Positions 13,867 to 22,423 of a DNA stretch of 64,000 nt are shown here, piece by piece. The stretch comes from Altererythrobacter sp. C41. Its GTDB lineage: Bacteria; Pseudomonadota; Alphaproteobacteria; Sphingomonadales; Sphingomonadaceae. Below the pieces are notes generated by a model that was not told the origin of the DNA, made no database searches, and saw only the letters and a list, made by a program, of their open reading frames with translations. Numbering within the stretch: position 1 is the first letter of the stretch; the number at the start of each line of letters is the position of its first letter. The translations under genes were made by a program, and so were the position numbers. The stretch is from NCBI RefSeq assembly GCF_016803135.1, contig NZ_JAEVFE010000002.1, positions 62,001 through 126,000 on the forward strand, given 5' to 3'.

Positions 13867-13898
13867 AAACCCGACCCATGCGCCGAGTCGGGGTTTTT
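13867..13898 (-). terminator. Possible terminator hairpin downstream of the isomerase gene
   Basis: AAACCCGAC and GTCGGGGTTT pair with one bulged base around an 11-nt loop. The plus strand ends in TTTTT and the minus strand in GGGTTTCG, so the tract is stronger for plus-strand RNA, although the only nearby gene ending here is the minus-strand isomerase (stop at 13985). It may work in both directions and insulate the isomerase from the adhesin promoter. Confidence 0.4.
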
Positions 13899-13984
13899 CG
13901 GGGTCAGCCGGTTAGGTGGCTGCCTGCATCGCTCGCTCACTCCGCTGTCGGCGGCGAAAGAATTGCCGCGCGGGCGGTGGTGGT

Positions 13985-14791
13985 TTACCTCGGCTGGCTA
14001 GCGGCCAGGACGAGGGTTCCGGGGGCGAAGACCGGCTCGTCCCCCTCGACCAGAAGGCACTCGCCGGGCCGTGCGCGATCGGCGCCGCAGGTTATCTCCC
14101 CTTCGATCGGCACCATCCACACAGGGCCTCCGTTCAGAAGCGCCATGATGGCAGCCGCATCGGTGCCCTTGGCGACAGCGAAGTGGCCGCTCGTCGCGAG
14201 GACCTGGCAATCAGGCCGGCTGTCGCCGGTCCGCAGGAAGAGGTCGTCGGTATAAGGCTCGGCCCGGGACACGGCCACGCCGTCGTCCAGATGAAGCTCG
14301 CGGGGCCGGCCATAGTCGTAGAGCCGGTAGGTGACGTCGGAGTTCTGCTGCACTTCGACCAGCGATACGCCCGCTCCGATCGCGTGGACCGTGCCTGCGG
14401 GGATGAGGAAGAAGTCGCCCGGCTGGACCGGCTTCCAGTCCATCATCGCCTCGATGCCGCCGTCGAGCGCCAGCGCGCGCAGCTGTTCGCCGTCCAGCGC
14501 CTCGCGCGTGCCGATCCCCAGCACGGCGCCGGGCTCCGCGGCGGTGACGTACCAGCATTCGGTCTTGCCGGTGGCGAGTCCGCGGTCCCGCGCCTGCTCG
14601 TCGTCGGGGTGGACCTGGATCGAGAGACGCTCGCTGGTGAAGAGCAGCTTGACCAGCAGCGGCATCGGCTCCGCATCGTCCCGGGTGAACCAGATCTCGC
14701 CGATCCGCGCGCCGGTGTCGTGACCGTCGATCGGAATCGGCAACGTGGTGCGGCCCCATGGCTTTTCGACGTGGCGCGCAACGAGCTTCAT
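13985..14791 (-). CDS. manA: Class I mannose-6-phosphate isomerase
   Basis: A 268-residue cupin-fold isomerase interconverting mannose-6-phosphate and fructose-6-phosphate with a bound metal. Visible motifs are LSIQVHPDDEQA (the Q-x-H metal pair), KTECWYV, IPAGTVHAIGAG (a further metal His) and VEVQQNSDVTYRLYDYGR, all standard in the class. It is shorter than the about 390-residue enterobacterial ManA, as in the compact Bacillus-type enzymes. The ATG at 14791 has a strong GGGAGGAA site 6 bp upstream. It is divergent from the sugar importer and shares its control region, placing it as the last step of the mannan locus: mannose phosphorylated by the ROK kinase at 32902 enters glycolysis here. 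Confidence 0.92.
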   Translation of the reverse strand: MKLVARHVEKPWGRTTLPIPIDGHDTGARIGEIWFTRDDAEPMPLLVKLLFTSERLSIQVHPDDEQARDRGLATGKTECWYVTAAEPGAVLGIGTREALDGEQLRALALDGGIEAMMDWKPVQPGDFFLIPAGTVHAIGAGVSLVEVQQNSDVTYRLYDYGRPRELHLDDGVAVSRAEPYTDDLFLRTGDSRPDCQVLATSGHFAVAKGTDAAAIMALLNGGPVWMVPIEGEITCGADRARPGECLLVEGDEPVFAPGTLVLAASQPR

Positions 14792-14885
14792 CTCAATTCC
14801 TCCCAGACTGCGATCGGCTGCGAGTCGCACCGGCTACGATAATGATCTTACGGGCAGGCCGGCCTAGCGGCACGGGTCGAATAAT

Positions 14886-14898
14886 CCAAATGATTTGG
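14886..14898. promoter_or_regulatory. CCAAATGATTTGG palindrome in the divergent manA/MFS promoter region
   Basis: A perfect 13-bp palindrome with a G centre, between the divergent isomerase (start 14791) and importer (start 15043). Its core AAATGATTT recurs at 17779-17787 upstream of the first GH92 gene. The shared core and the nearby ROK regulator gene suggest a common operator of the mannan locus. Binding by that regulator is inference. Confidence 0.5.
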
Positions 14899-15042
14899 GA
14901 TATTTTGCTGTGCAACGGCCGCAGACCGGGTAAACGCTGGTCTCTGCGGGCCGGGCGGGTTACGTCGGGATCGGCTCCGCAGGGGAAACAAGAATGCGCT
15001 GGTCTCGCGCGGCCGGCCAAAAAGCGACGAGGAGTGCGCCCT

Positions 15043-16389
15043 TTGACGTCATCACAGCGATCGACCCTGGGGGCCTTCCTCGCGGTCACGACCCTGTTCT
15101 TCGCCTGGGGGTTCATCACCTCGTTGATCGATCCGCTAGTCGCGGCGGTGAAGGGCGTCTTCACGCTCACCGACGTCGAAGCGCAGTTGTCGGCCTCGGC
15201 CTTCTTCATCGCCTACGGGCTCGTCTCGCTTCCGGCGGCCGTGCTGCTCCATCGGCGGCAGGCGGGCGCATCGATCCTGATTGCGCTGGCGACGATGCTT
15301 GCCGGGTGCCTGGTGATGCTCGTCGCCACCAATGCCGGCAGCTACGCGATCGTGCTGCTCGGGCTGTTCGTCGTCGCAAGCGGGATCACGATCCTGCAGG
15401 TCGCCGCCAATCCGCTGGCGGCGGCGCTAGGCAATCCCAGGTACAGCCACTTCCGGCTGACGCTCAGCCAGAGCTTCAACAGCGTTGGCACTTTCATCGG
15501 GCCCTATCTGGGGGCGACGCTATTCCTCGAAGGCGTCCATGTCGAAGGCGGCGCCGCGGTGACCGAGGCGGCGCGGCGTAACGCGCTCGCGGGAATCGAT
15601 TCGGCGTTCTTCTGGATCGCGGGGATGATCGCGGCGCTGTTCCTGTTCTTCTTCCTGCAGCGCCGGCGGGTCGACCGTGCCGTGCCCGCCGCTGCCGCGG
15701 ACGTGTCCACGAGCGTCGGCGCCACGCTTCGCGAGACGATGAAGTCGCCGTGGGCGATCTTCGGCGCCATTGCGATCTTCCTCTACGTCGGGGCGGAAGT
15801 CGCGATCGGGACGCAGATGGCGATGTTCCTGAACTCGCCGGACGTGTGGGGGCGGTCGGACGCCCCGGCCGAGATCGGGGCCCTCGCCCGTTTCATGCAG
15901 CTCGACGGCACGCCCGGCGTATCGCTGCAGGAAGCCGGGCGTGCGGTCTCGCTCTACTGGGGCGGCGCGATGGTCGGCCGGCTGGTCGGCTCCGCCCTCC
16001 TCGCCCGCTTCAACGCCGGGTGGCTGCTCGCGATCTTCTCGACCGTTGCCGCGGCGGCCTGCGCCTACGTCGCGCTGGTCGGCGGGGTGCAGGCAGGCTT
16101 CGTGGCGCTCGGCATCGGGCTGTTCAACTCGATCATGTTCCCGACGATCTTCACGCTGACGCTCGAGCGCTCCAGCGCGAGCCAGGCGGCGACTTCGGGG
16201 CTGCTGTGCACCGCTATCGTCGGCGGCGCTTTCATTCCGGTCCTGACGGGCAGCGTCTCGCAGCTGGCGGGGTATTCCTTCTCCTTCAGCGTCCCGATGG
16301 TGTGTTATGGGCTGATCTGCATTTTCGCGGTCGCGGCCGTGCGGGCGAAGTCGTCCTCGCGGGCGCCGGCCGCGGCCGTGCCTCATTGA
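15043..16389 (+). CDS. MFS sugar:proton symporter, FucP-like
   Basis: A 448-residue permease with about 12 membrane segments. The opening FFAWGFITSLIDPLVAAVKGVFTLTDVEAQ matches the FucP/glucose-galactose branch of the MFS, where an acidic residue after TM1 takes part in proton coupling. Further family marks are ILQVAANPLAAALG, the polar segment LTLSQSFNSVGTFIGP, and FNSIMFPTIFTLTLE near TM10. It probably imports mannose released in the periplasm. I chose TTG 15043, preceded by GAGGAG at a good distance; upstream in-frame sequence does not look like a transporter N-terminus. It is followed by the ROK regulator on the same strand. Confidence 0.9.
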   Translation: MTSSQRSTLGAFLAVTTLFFAWGFITSLIDPLVAAVKGVFTLTDVEAQLSASAFFIAYGLVSLPAAVLLHRRQAGASILIALATMLAGCLVMLVATNAGSYAIVLLGLFVVASGITILQVAANPLAAALGNPRYSHFRLTLSQSFNSVGTFIGPYLGATLFLEGVHVEGGAAVTEAARRNALAGIDSAFFWIAGMIAALFLFFFLQRRRVDRAVPAAAADVSTSVGATLRETMKSPWAIFGAIAIFLYVGAEVAIGTQMAMFLNSPDVWGRSDAPAEIGALARFMQLDGTPGVSLQEAGRAVSLYWGGAMVGRLVGSALLARFNAGWLLAIFSTVAAAACAYVALVGGVQAGFVALGIGLFNSIMFPTIFTLTLERSSASQAATSGLLCTAIVGGAFIPVLTGSVSQLAGYSFSFSVPMVCYGLICIFAVAAVRAKSSSRAPAAAVPH

Positions 16390-16463
16390 CGCAGCCCGAG
16401 AAGAGGTTGGTGCGTGATATTTAACTGCATTTACAAGTGCTTGCGCGCTCGCGGAGGCCGGTG

Positions 16464-17666
16464 ATGACCGAGGCTCCGCGTCCCCGCATCGGCCTTTCCG
16501 GCACCAATCTCGAGCGCGCGGCCGACCATAACCAGCGCGTCACGCTTCACGCGATCCGCGTCAACGGGCCGCTCACCCGGGTCGACCTGGCGAACATTAC
16601 AGGCCTCACACATGCGACAATCGCGAACATCACCAAACGCCTCCTCGCCGAAGGACTGATCGAAGAAGCGGGGCGTCTACGCGGCGGACGCGGACAGCCG
16701 CCGGCCAAGCTGATCGTCAACCCCAACGCCTGCTACGCGCTGGGCGTCAACATCGACCGCGACCACGTGACTATCGTGGTGGTGAACTTCCTCGGTCAGA
16801 CGATCGCGCGCGTTTCCCGCGAAGTGGAGTTCGCGCTGCCCGAGGAGGTCAGGTCCTTCTACGTCCGCTCGGTCGACAAGCTGCTCAAGCAGGCGAAAGT
16901 CGACGTGTCGCAGCTCGTGGGTGTGGGCATCGCCCGGCCCGACGATCTCGGCCTCGTCGATCTCCCGGGGCGCCCTGCCGCCTATGCCGAGTGGGAGAAC
17001 ATGGACGTGGCGAGCCTGTTCGCCGAACCGCTCAATCTTCCAGTGTTCGTCGAGAACGACGCGGCGGCGGCGGCAATGGGCGAACTTCAGCTCGGCCTCG
17101 GCCAGGGCTTCTCCAGCTTCTTCTACATCCTGATATCGTCCGCGCTCGGCGGCGGCCTGGTGGTCGACGGGGCCTACTTCCGCGGCGCCAACGGGCGCAG
17201 CGGGGAGATGGGGTTCCTGATGAGCGACGATGGCCGCGGCGGGCGCAGCCAGATCCAGAACTTCGTGTCACTTTCCGGCCTGTCCCGGCCGCTGGAGGCG
17301 GTCGGGTTCAGCATCGTCGACATGCTGCAGTCGCAAGGCCGGAACGACCGGATCGAGCCGATCGTCGATGCCTGGATCGAGGAAGCCGTCGAACGGCTGA
17401 CCGAGCCGCTGACCGCGATCAACTGCCTGATCAATCCTGCCGCCGTGTTGATCGGTGGGCGCCTGCCCGGCCCCTATGTCGATCGCCTGGCCGACCGCCT
17501 GAGCGCCCTGCTGCGGCAGCGCGCGACCAACGCGCCGGTCATCGCACCGATCAAGCGGGCGATGCTGGCCGAGGATGCCCCGGCAGTCGGTGCCGCGATC
17601 CTGCCGTTCAGCCACTTCTTGCTACCCAAGCCGAACGCCCTCTGGAAAGCGCCGGCGCGCGTCTAG
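16464..17666 (+). CDS. ROK-family transcriptional regulator of the mannan locus
   Basis: A 400-residue protein: an N-terminal winged helix (GPLTRVDLANITGLTHATIANITKRLL) followed by an ROK sugar-binding fold (GVNIDRDHVTIVVVNFLGQ, VFVENDAAAAAMGE, SALGGGLVVDGAYFRGANGRSGEMG). The kinase-type DxGGT phosphate loop is absent, as is the CxCGxxGC zinc motif common in NagC/Mlc-type regulators, so it is a regulator and not a kinase. It lies between the importer and the glycosidase operon. The likely effector is mannose or a phosphorylated derivative, and the likely targets are the AAATGATTT-core palindromes. ATG 16464 has GGAGG 6 bp upstream. Confidence 0.9.
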   Translation: MTEAPRPRIGLSGTNLERAADHNQRVTLHAIRVNGPLTRVDLANITGLTHATIANITKRLLAEGLIEEAGRLRGGRGQPPAKLIVNPNACYALGVNIDRDHVTIVVVNFLGQTIARVSREVEFALPEEVRSFYVRSVDKLLKQAKVDVSQLVGVGIARPDDLGLVDLPGRPAAYAEWENMDVASLFAEPLNLPVFVENDAAAAAMGELQLGLGQGFSSFFYILISSALGGGLVVDGAYFRGANGRSGEMGFLMSDDGRGGRSQIQNFVSLSGLSRPLEAVGFSIVDMLQSQGRNDRIEPIVDAWIEEAVERLTEPLTAINCLINPAAVLIGGRLPGPYVDRLADRLSALLRQRATNAPVIAPIKRAMLAEDAPAVGAAILPFSHFLLPKPNALWKAPARV

Positions 17667-17764
17667 CTCCGGCACGCGCCCTTCCCATCCCGCCAGAAGT
17701 TGCGCCGCTCCCTCGAGTCCGGCGAGTCCAAGTCGTGCGAATCCGCGTCCAAATTCGGCACGAC

Positions 17765-17787
17765 CATTTTATTTGACAAAATGATTT
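17765..17787. promoter_or_regulatory. Operator-like palindromes and TTGACA box upstream of the first GH92 gene
   Basis: CATTTT-N7-AAAATG (17765-17783) overlaps the perfect palindrome AAATGATTT (17779-17787). The latter is the core of CCAAATGATTTGG at 14886-14898. TTGACA (17773-17778) could be a -35 element lying inside the operator, which would suit repression. No clear -10 is seen. The site lies 91-113 bp upstream of the GH92 ATG. Confidence 0.55.
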
Positions 17788-17877
17788 AATTAATCGAAAG
17801 TCGTTCGCACAGGCCGGGAACGGAGCAAATCCGTCCGGGCGAGGGCTTGCCGCAAGCCCTTGGGAGAGGGAGCACCA

Positions 17878-20268
17878 ATGAGGAACGATCAAGCACGCCC
17901 TGCGATTCGCGCGCAGCAGCTCGGGAACTGGTCGCGGACCGTCGCGCTGCTCATGGCGAGCGCCGGCTTCGTCGTCGCGCCGATCGCTGCGCAGACGCAC
18001 GACAGCGCGCAATCCGACAGTCAGCCCGTCGAGCTGGCCGATCCGCTGGTCGGCACAGCTCCGCTCGACGATGGCGATCTGATCGGTAACGCGCCGCCGC
18101 CGGGCGAGCCGCTCTATTCCGGACAGACTTCGCCCGGTGCGCGGCTGCCGCACAGCTCGGTCGAAGCATCTCCCGTCAACGTCAACCTCGAGCTCACCTA
18201 TCCCAACGGCGTTCCGGCGCCCTACCACTATCCGAACCCGACGATGATCGCCTTCACCGGCGGCGGCGGCGCGACGTACGGCGGCAACGCCAAGCCGTTC
18301 ATCATGCCGGTGGTCGGCGACTGGACGGTGCCGCCGGCCTACACCCCCTCGTACTACGACAAGGCGCGCGAGAAGGCCTCGCCGGGGTACTATTCGGTCT
18401 ATCTCGACACCTTCCGCACCCAGGCGGAGCTGACCGCGACGCAGTGGACCAGCATGATGCGGTTCACCTTCCCCGAAACCGACCGGGCGAACGTGATCGT
18501 CAATCTACCGCGCGAAGGCGGCGAGGTCGAAATCGTGGACGACCGAACCGTGCGCGGCGTCTCGGCCGAGAAGCGGAGCAGCGCCGACGGGCCCTATTTC
18601 GTCGCCGAATTTTCCAAGCCCTTCGCCGCACTCGGCACGTTCCGCGCGAACCTGGAAGACAAGGGCTGGGGCATCGGCACCAAGGACGTCGAGCCGGGCC
18701 GGCGCGAGATTTCGGGCAACTATGCCGGCGCCTACGTTACGTTCGCTACCGATCGGGGCGAGCAGGTGCTGATGAAGATCGCGCACGGCAATAGCTATGC
18801 CGAGGCCGAGCAGCGCCTGCGCGAGGAAAATCCCGGCTGGGACTTCCAGCGCGTCCACGATTCCGCGCGCGCAGAATGGGCGGAGCTGCTGAACCGCGTG
18901 CAGGTCACCGGCGGCACGCCCCAGCAGCGCAAGCTGTTCTACTCGACGCTGTTCCAGTCCTTCGCCAGTCCGCGCCTGCTCGCGGAGAAGGGCGACACCT
19001 TCACCGCCCGCGACGGGGAAGTGAAGACCGCGACCTACGACCGCTACAGCCCGGTTCCGTTCTGGGATACCGGCCGCAACCAGATCGTGCTGCTCGAACT
19101 GATGGAGCCCGAGCTGGTGCAGGACGTCATGCGCTCCGAGCTCGACATGGCGCGCGAGCGCGGGTTCATGAACACCTCGTTCCACGGCGACAACGCGGTG
19201 TTCCTCTACCTCGGCGCGATGGAGCGGGGCATCCCGTTCGACTACGAGGCGGCCTACGAATACCTCCGCAAGAACGCGACCGACCCGAAAGGGCCGCGCG
19301 GCTATATGGACGAGTATCTGACCAAGGGCTGGATCTCCGACATCGTGCCCGAGGGTAATCCCAGCCCGCCCTACGCAGGCGGCAAGGCGGGCGCCGACAA
19401 GACGCTCGAATATGCCTGGGACGACCACGCGCTTGCTCTGATGGCCAGGCGCCTCGGCAAGACGGACGACTACCGCATGTTCCTGCAGCGTGCGGGCAAC
19501 TACCGGAACGTCTTCGACAGCTCGATCGGCTTCATGCGCGGGCGGACCGAGGACGGCAACTGGATTGCCCCCTTCGATCCGGGCGAGCCCTACTACAACT
19601 TCATGATGAAGGAGGCGTCCGGCTGGTCGACGCTGTGGCTCGTGCCGCACGACGTGCAGGGGCTCATCGATCTGCTGGGCGGGCGCGAGGCGTTCAACGC
19701 GAAGCTCGATGAGTTCTTCGAGACGCCCTACAACCCGAAGGGCATCTGCCGCGACTGCACCGGCATGCTCGGCCAGTACGTGCAGGGCAATCAGCCCGAC
19801 CAGCACGCCCCCTATCTCTACGCGTGGAGCGGGCAGCCCTGGAAGACCCAGAAGCTTGTCCGCGAGATTCTCGGCACGCTCTACGGCAGCGACGCCGCGG
19901 GCTACGGCTATCCCGGCATGGACGACCAGGGCGCGACCTCGTCGTGGTACGCGATGAGCGCGATGGGCTTCTACCCGGTCGATCCCTCCACGCCGCACTA
20001 CATCATCGGCAGCCCCGTGTTCGACACCGTCAGCCTGAGTATGGGCAACGGCAAGGCGCTGGAGATCGTCGCCGAGAACAATTCGGCCGAGAACATCTAC
20101 ATCCAGTCGGCGACGCTGAACGGCCGCCCCTGGAACAAGCCGTGGTTCAGCCATGACGACGTCAAGGACGGCGCGAAGCTGGTGCTGACGATGGGTCCGC
20201 AGCCCAATCCGAGCTGGGGCAGCGCTCCCAATGCAGCGCCGCCTTCCATGTCGGAGCCGGCACGGTGA
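17878..20268 (+). CDS. GH92 family alpha-mannosidase (first, divergent)
   Basis: A 796-residue secreted enzyme with a Sec-type signal (SRTVALLMASAGFVVAPIAAQ). The GH92 catalytic half is clear: ARERGFMNTSFHGDNAVFL, GNQPDQHAPYLYAWSGQPWK near residue 637 and GMDDQGATSSWYAMSAMGFYPV near 679, which carries the paired acidic residues needed by these calcium-dependent inverting exo-enzymes. The N-terminal half is unusual: where the other two paralogues have recognisable GH92 signatures (for example GFSHTHLSGTG), it has AFTGGGGATYGGNAKPF, so its substrate may differ. ATG 17878 follows GGGAGAGGGAG. It starts the glycosidase operon, and its stop overlaps the GH2 GTG. Confidence 0.92.
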   Translation: MRNDQARPAIRAQQLGNWSRTVALLMASAGFVVAPIAAQTHDSAQSDSQPVELADPLVGTAPLDDGDLIGNAPPPGEPLYSGQTSPGARLPHSSVEASPVNVNLELTYPNGVPAPYHYPNPTMIAFTGGGGATYGGNAKPFIMPVVGDWTVPPAYTPSYYDKAREKASPGYYSVYLDTFRTQAELTATQWTSMMRFTFPETDRANVIVNLPREGGEVEIVDDRTVRGVSAEKRSSADGPYFVAEFSKPFAALGTFRANLEDKGWGIGTKDVEPGRREISGNYAGAYVTFATDRGEQVLMKIAHGNSYAEAEQRLREENPGWDFQRVHDSARAEWAELLNRVQVTGGTPQQRKLFYSTLFQSFASPRLLAEKGDTFTARDGEVKTATYDRYSPVPFWDTGRNQIVLLELMEPELVQDVMRSELDMARERGFMNTSFHGDNAVFLYLGAMERGIPFDYEAAYEYLRKNATDPKGPRGYMDEYLTKGWISDIVPEGNPSPPYAGGKAGADKTLEYAWDDHALALMARRLGKTDDYRMFLQRAGNYRNVFDSSIGFMRGRTEDGNWIAPFDPGEPYYNFMMKEASGWSTLWLVPHDVQGLIDLLGGREAFNAKLDEFFETPYNPKGICRDCTGMLGQYVQGNQPDQHAPYLYAWSGQPWKTQKLVREILGTLYGSDAAGYGYPGMDDQGATSSWYAMSAMGFYPVDPSTPHYIIGSPVFDTVSLSMGNGKALEIVAENNSAENIYIQSATLNGRPWNKPWFSHDDVKDGAKLVLTMGPQPNPSWGSAPNAAPPSMSEPAR

Positions 20269-22238
20269 AGCGAACGATCGGAGCCCTCGGCATGCGGACA
20301 CTCCTGGCATTGTTCTGTGCGATCGCGGCATTCGGCACCGCGCCGGCGCTGCAGGCGCAGGAGCCGGACGACGACAAGGTCTTCACCGGTGAGGTCATGA
20401 CCAGTTGGGGGCGGGAGGTCACGCCCGAGAACGCCTGGCGCAGCTATCCGCGCCCGCAGCTCAAGCGCGATGCCTGGCTCAATCTCAACGGCCTGTGGGA
20501 TTATGCGATCACTTCGCCCGACGTAATGCGGCCGGAGCGGATGGATGGGCAGATCCTCGTTCCGTTCGCGGTCGAATCGCGCCTCTCCGGCGTTGCGCGC
20601 CGGGTCGGGCCCGAGGACCGCATCTGGTACCGCCGCAGCTTCACCGTTCCCGCCGATTGGGCCGGCCAGAATGTTATGTTGAACTTCGGGGCGGTCGATT
20701 ACGAAGCGCATGTCTGGGTGAACGGCGCGATGGTCGGCTCGCACACAGGCGGTTTCGACGCCTTCGGCCTCGACATCACTCCCTATCTCCGCAGCGGTGA
20801 GAACGAGCTGCTGATCCAGGTGGCCGATCCGACGAGCGCGGGCACGCAGCCGCGCGGCAAGCAGATTCTCGAACCCGCAGGCATCTGGTACACCGCGGTC
20901 AGCGGCATCTGGCAGACGGTCTGGCTCGAACCGGTGCCCAAGCTGCACATCGCCGACGTGCGTGCCACGCCCGACATTGACCGCGGCGTGATCGAAGTCG
21001 ACGTGGCGCTGAGCGGATGGGCCGACGACACCGACGCGGTGCGCCTGACTGCGAGCGCGGGCGGGAAGACGATCGCTTCCACCGTCATCCGGGCCAATCG
21101 CCACGCGAGGCTCGAAATCCCGGACGCGCGGCTCTGGTCGCCCGAGGACCCGTTCCTTTACGACCTGACCGCCGAACTGGTCACCGTGCGCGATCCCTAT
21201 GCCGGAATGGAAGACCGCAACCGCGTTGCCTACGACGCGCGCTTCACCGAACGCGAGCAGAACACCTATGCGGCGGCTCAAGTCGTCGGTGGGCCGCGCG
21301 ACCGCGTCGAGACCTACTTCGGCATGCGCAAGATCTCGGTCGGCCCCGGCCCGGTGCACGGCCAGCCCGTGATCCTGCTCAACAACGAGCCGTACTTCCA
21401 GCATGGCACGCTCGATCAGGGCTGGTGGCCGGACGGGCTCTACACCCCGCCTTCGGAAGAGGCGATGGTGAGCGACCTGGTCTTCCTGAAGAAGGCCGGC
21501 TTCAACATGGTCCGCAAGCACATCAAGACCGAGCCTGCGCGCTATTATTACGACGCGGACCGTCTCGGCATGCTGGTCTGGCAGGACATGCCCTCGGGCG
21601 GCGGCGAGGACCAGTTCGTCACCGGCACCAGCAAAAGCCAGGCCGTGCTCTCGTCCGATACGATGGCGCAGCATCAGGACGAACTCACCCGCATGATCGG
21701 CGACTTCCGTGCTTTCCCGTCGATCGTCATGTGGGTCATCAACAATGAGGGCTGGGGCCAGTACGACTCCGAGACTCTGACCGAGCTGGTAAAGGGCATC
21801 GATCCGAGCCGGCTGGTCAATGCCGACAGCGGCTGGCTCGACGTTGCGCCTGAAGTGTCGGACGTGTTCGACATCCATACGTACGAAGACGAGCCGAGGA
21901 CGCCCGAGCGCAAGAGCAACCGCGCGATCGTGCTTGGCGAATATGGCGGCATCGGCCTGCCGGTCGAAGGGCATCTCTGGCGCAAGAGCGAGCGCAACTG
22001 GGGCTACCAGACGGCTACCGACGAAGCTGACTACGTGGCCCGCTACCGCCGCAAGCTCGAGGCGGTGATCCGCCAGGCGAAGGAGCACGGCCTCAGCGCC
22101 GCGGTCTATACCCAGACCACGGACGTCGAGGACGAGATCAACGGCCTGCTCACCTACGACCGGGCACGGCCGAAGGCGCCGCCGGAAACCCTCGCGGAGA
22201 TTGCCGCTCCGCTCTGGGAAGAAGGAGGCGACCCCTAG
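20265..22238 (+). CDS. GH2 family beta-glycosidase, secreted
   Basis: A 657-residue protein with a signal peptide (MRTLLALFCAIAAFGTAPALQAQ). Domains in order are a jelly-roll sugar-binding domain (LNLNGLWDYAIT, WYRRSFTVPADW, VWVNGAMVGSHTGGFDAF), an Ig-like domain and a TIM barrel with WVINNEGWGQYD (acid/base Glu of the N-E-G motif) and IVLGEYGGIG (nucleophile Glu). GH2 covers beta-galactosidases, beta-mannosidases and beta-glucuronidases, and the exact substrate cannot be read here. In an alpha-mannan or N-glycan locus, removal of a beta-linked residue is plausible. The GTG at 20265 overlaps the GH92 stop (GTGA); the inner ATG at 20292 is an alternative start. Confidence 0.9.
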   Translation: MKRTIGALGMRTLLALFCAIAAFGTAPALQAQEPDDDKVFTGEVMTSWGREVTPENAWRSYPRPQLKRDAWLNLNGLWDYAITSPDVMRPERMDGQILVPFAVESRLSGVARRVGPEDRIWYRRSFTVPADWAGQNVMLNFGAVDYEAHVWVNGAMVGSHTGGFDAFGLDITPYLRSGENELLIQVADPTSAGTQPRGKQILEPAGIWYTAVSGIWQTVWLEPVPKLHIADVRATPDIDRGVIEVDVALSGWADDTDAVRLTASAGGKTIASTVIRANRHARLEIPDARLWSPEDPFLYDLTAELVTVRDPYAGMEDRNRVAYDARFTEREQNTYAAAQVVGGPRDRVETYFGMRKISVGPGPVHGQPVILLNNEPYFQHGTLDQGWWPDGLYTPPSEEAMVSDLVFLKKAGFNMVRKHIKTEPARYYYDADRLGMLVWQDMPSGGGEDQFVTGTSKSQAVLSSDTMAQHQDELTRMIGDFRAFPSIVMWVINNEGWGQYDSETLTELVKGIDPSRLVNADSGWLDVAPEVSDVFDIHTYEDEPRTPERKSNRAIVLGEYGGIGLPVEGHLWRKSERNWGYQTATDEADYVARYRRKLEAVIRQAKEHGLSAAVYTQTTDVEDEINGLLTYDRARPKAPPETLAEIAAPLWEEGGDP

Positions 22239-22241
22239 GGA

Positions 22242-22276
22242 GTGGCGCGCATTCGCCACAGACCAAAGCGAATGCG
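22242..22276 (+). promoter_or_regulatory. Mutually exclusive stem-loops between GH2 and the TonB-dependent receptor
   Basis: GTGGCG (22242-22247) can pair with CGCCAC (22254-22259), or CGCATTCGC (22248-22256) can pair with GCGAATGCG (22268-22276). The second stem uses bases of the first, so only one can form at a time. The site starts 4 bp after the GH2 stop and about 150 bp before the receptor start. It may form the 3' end of the upstream mRNA or act as an attenuator. No U-tract follows directly. Confidence 0.4.
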
Positions 22277-22423
22277 GCAGCTCTCGGCGAATTCTATTGG
22301 AAATTTGATTTTTTTATTCTGAGATGAGGTTTCGCGCCGACTCGCGAAGGCACAGCCGACGAAGCGCCGCGGAAGGAACAGGAAGGGGAGCCTCGAGCTC
22401 CAACAGTAGGGAGGAACGACCAC

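Noticed and set aside
13850-13880. tRNA-like T-arm (GGTTTCGATTCCC on the minus strand)
   Set aside because: No acceptor stem, anticodon arm or D-arm can be folded around it.
13734-13940. Short minus-strand frame and overlapping plus-strand frames downstream of the isomerase gene
   Set aside because: No good ribosome-binding sites, no family resemblance, and the stretch contains a terminator-like hairpin.
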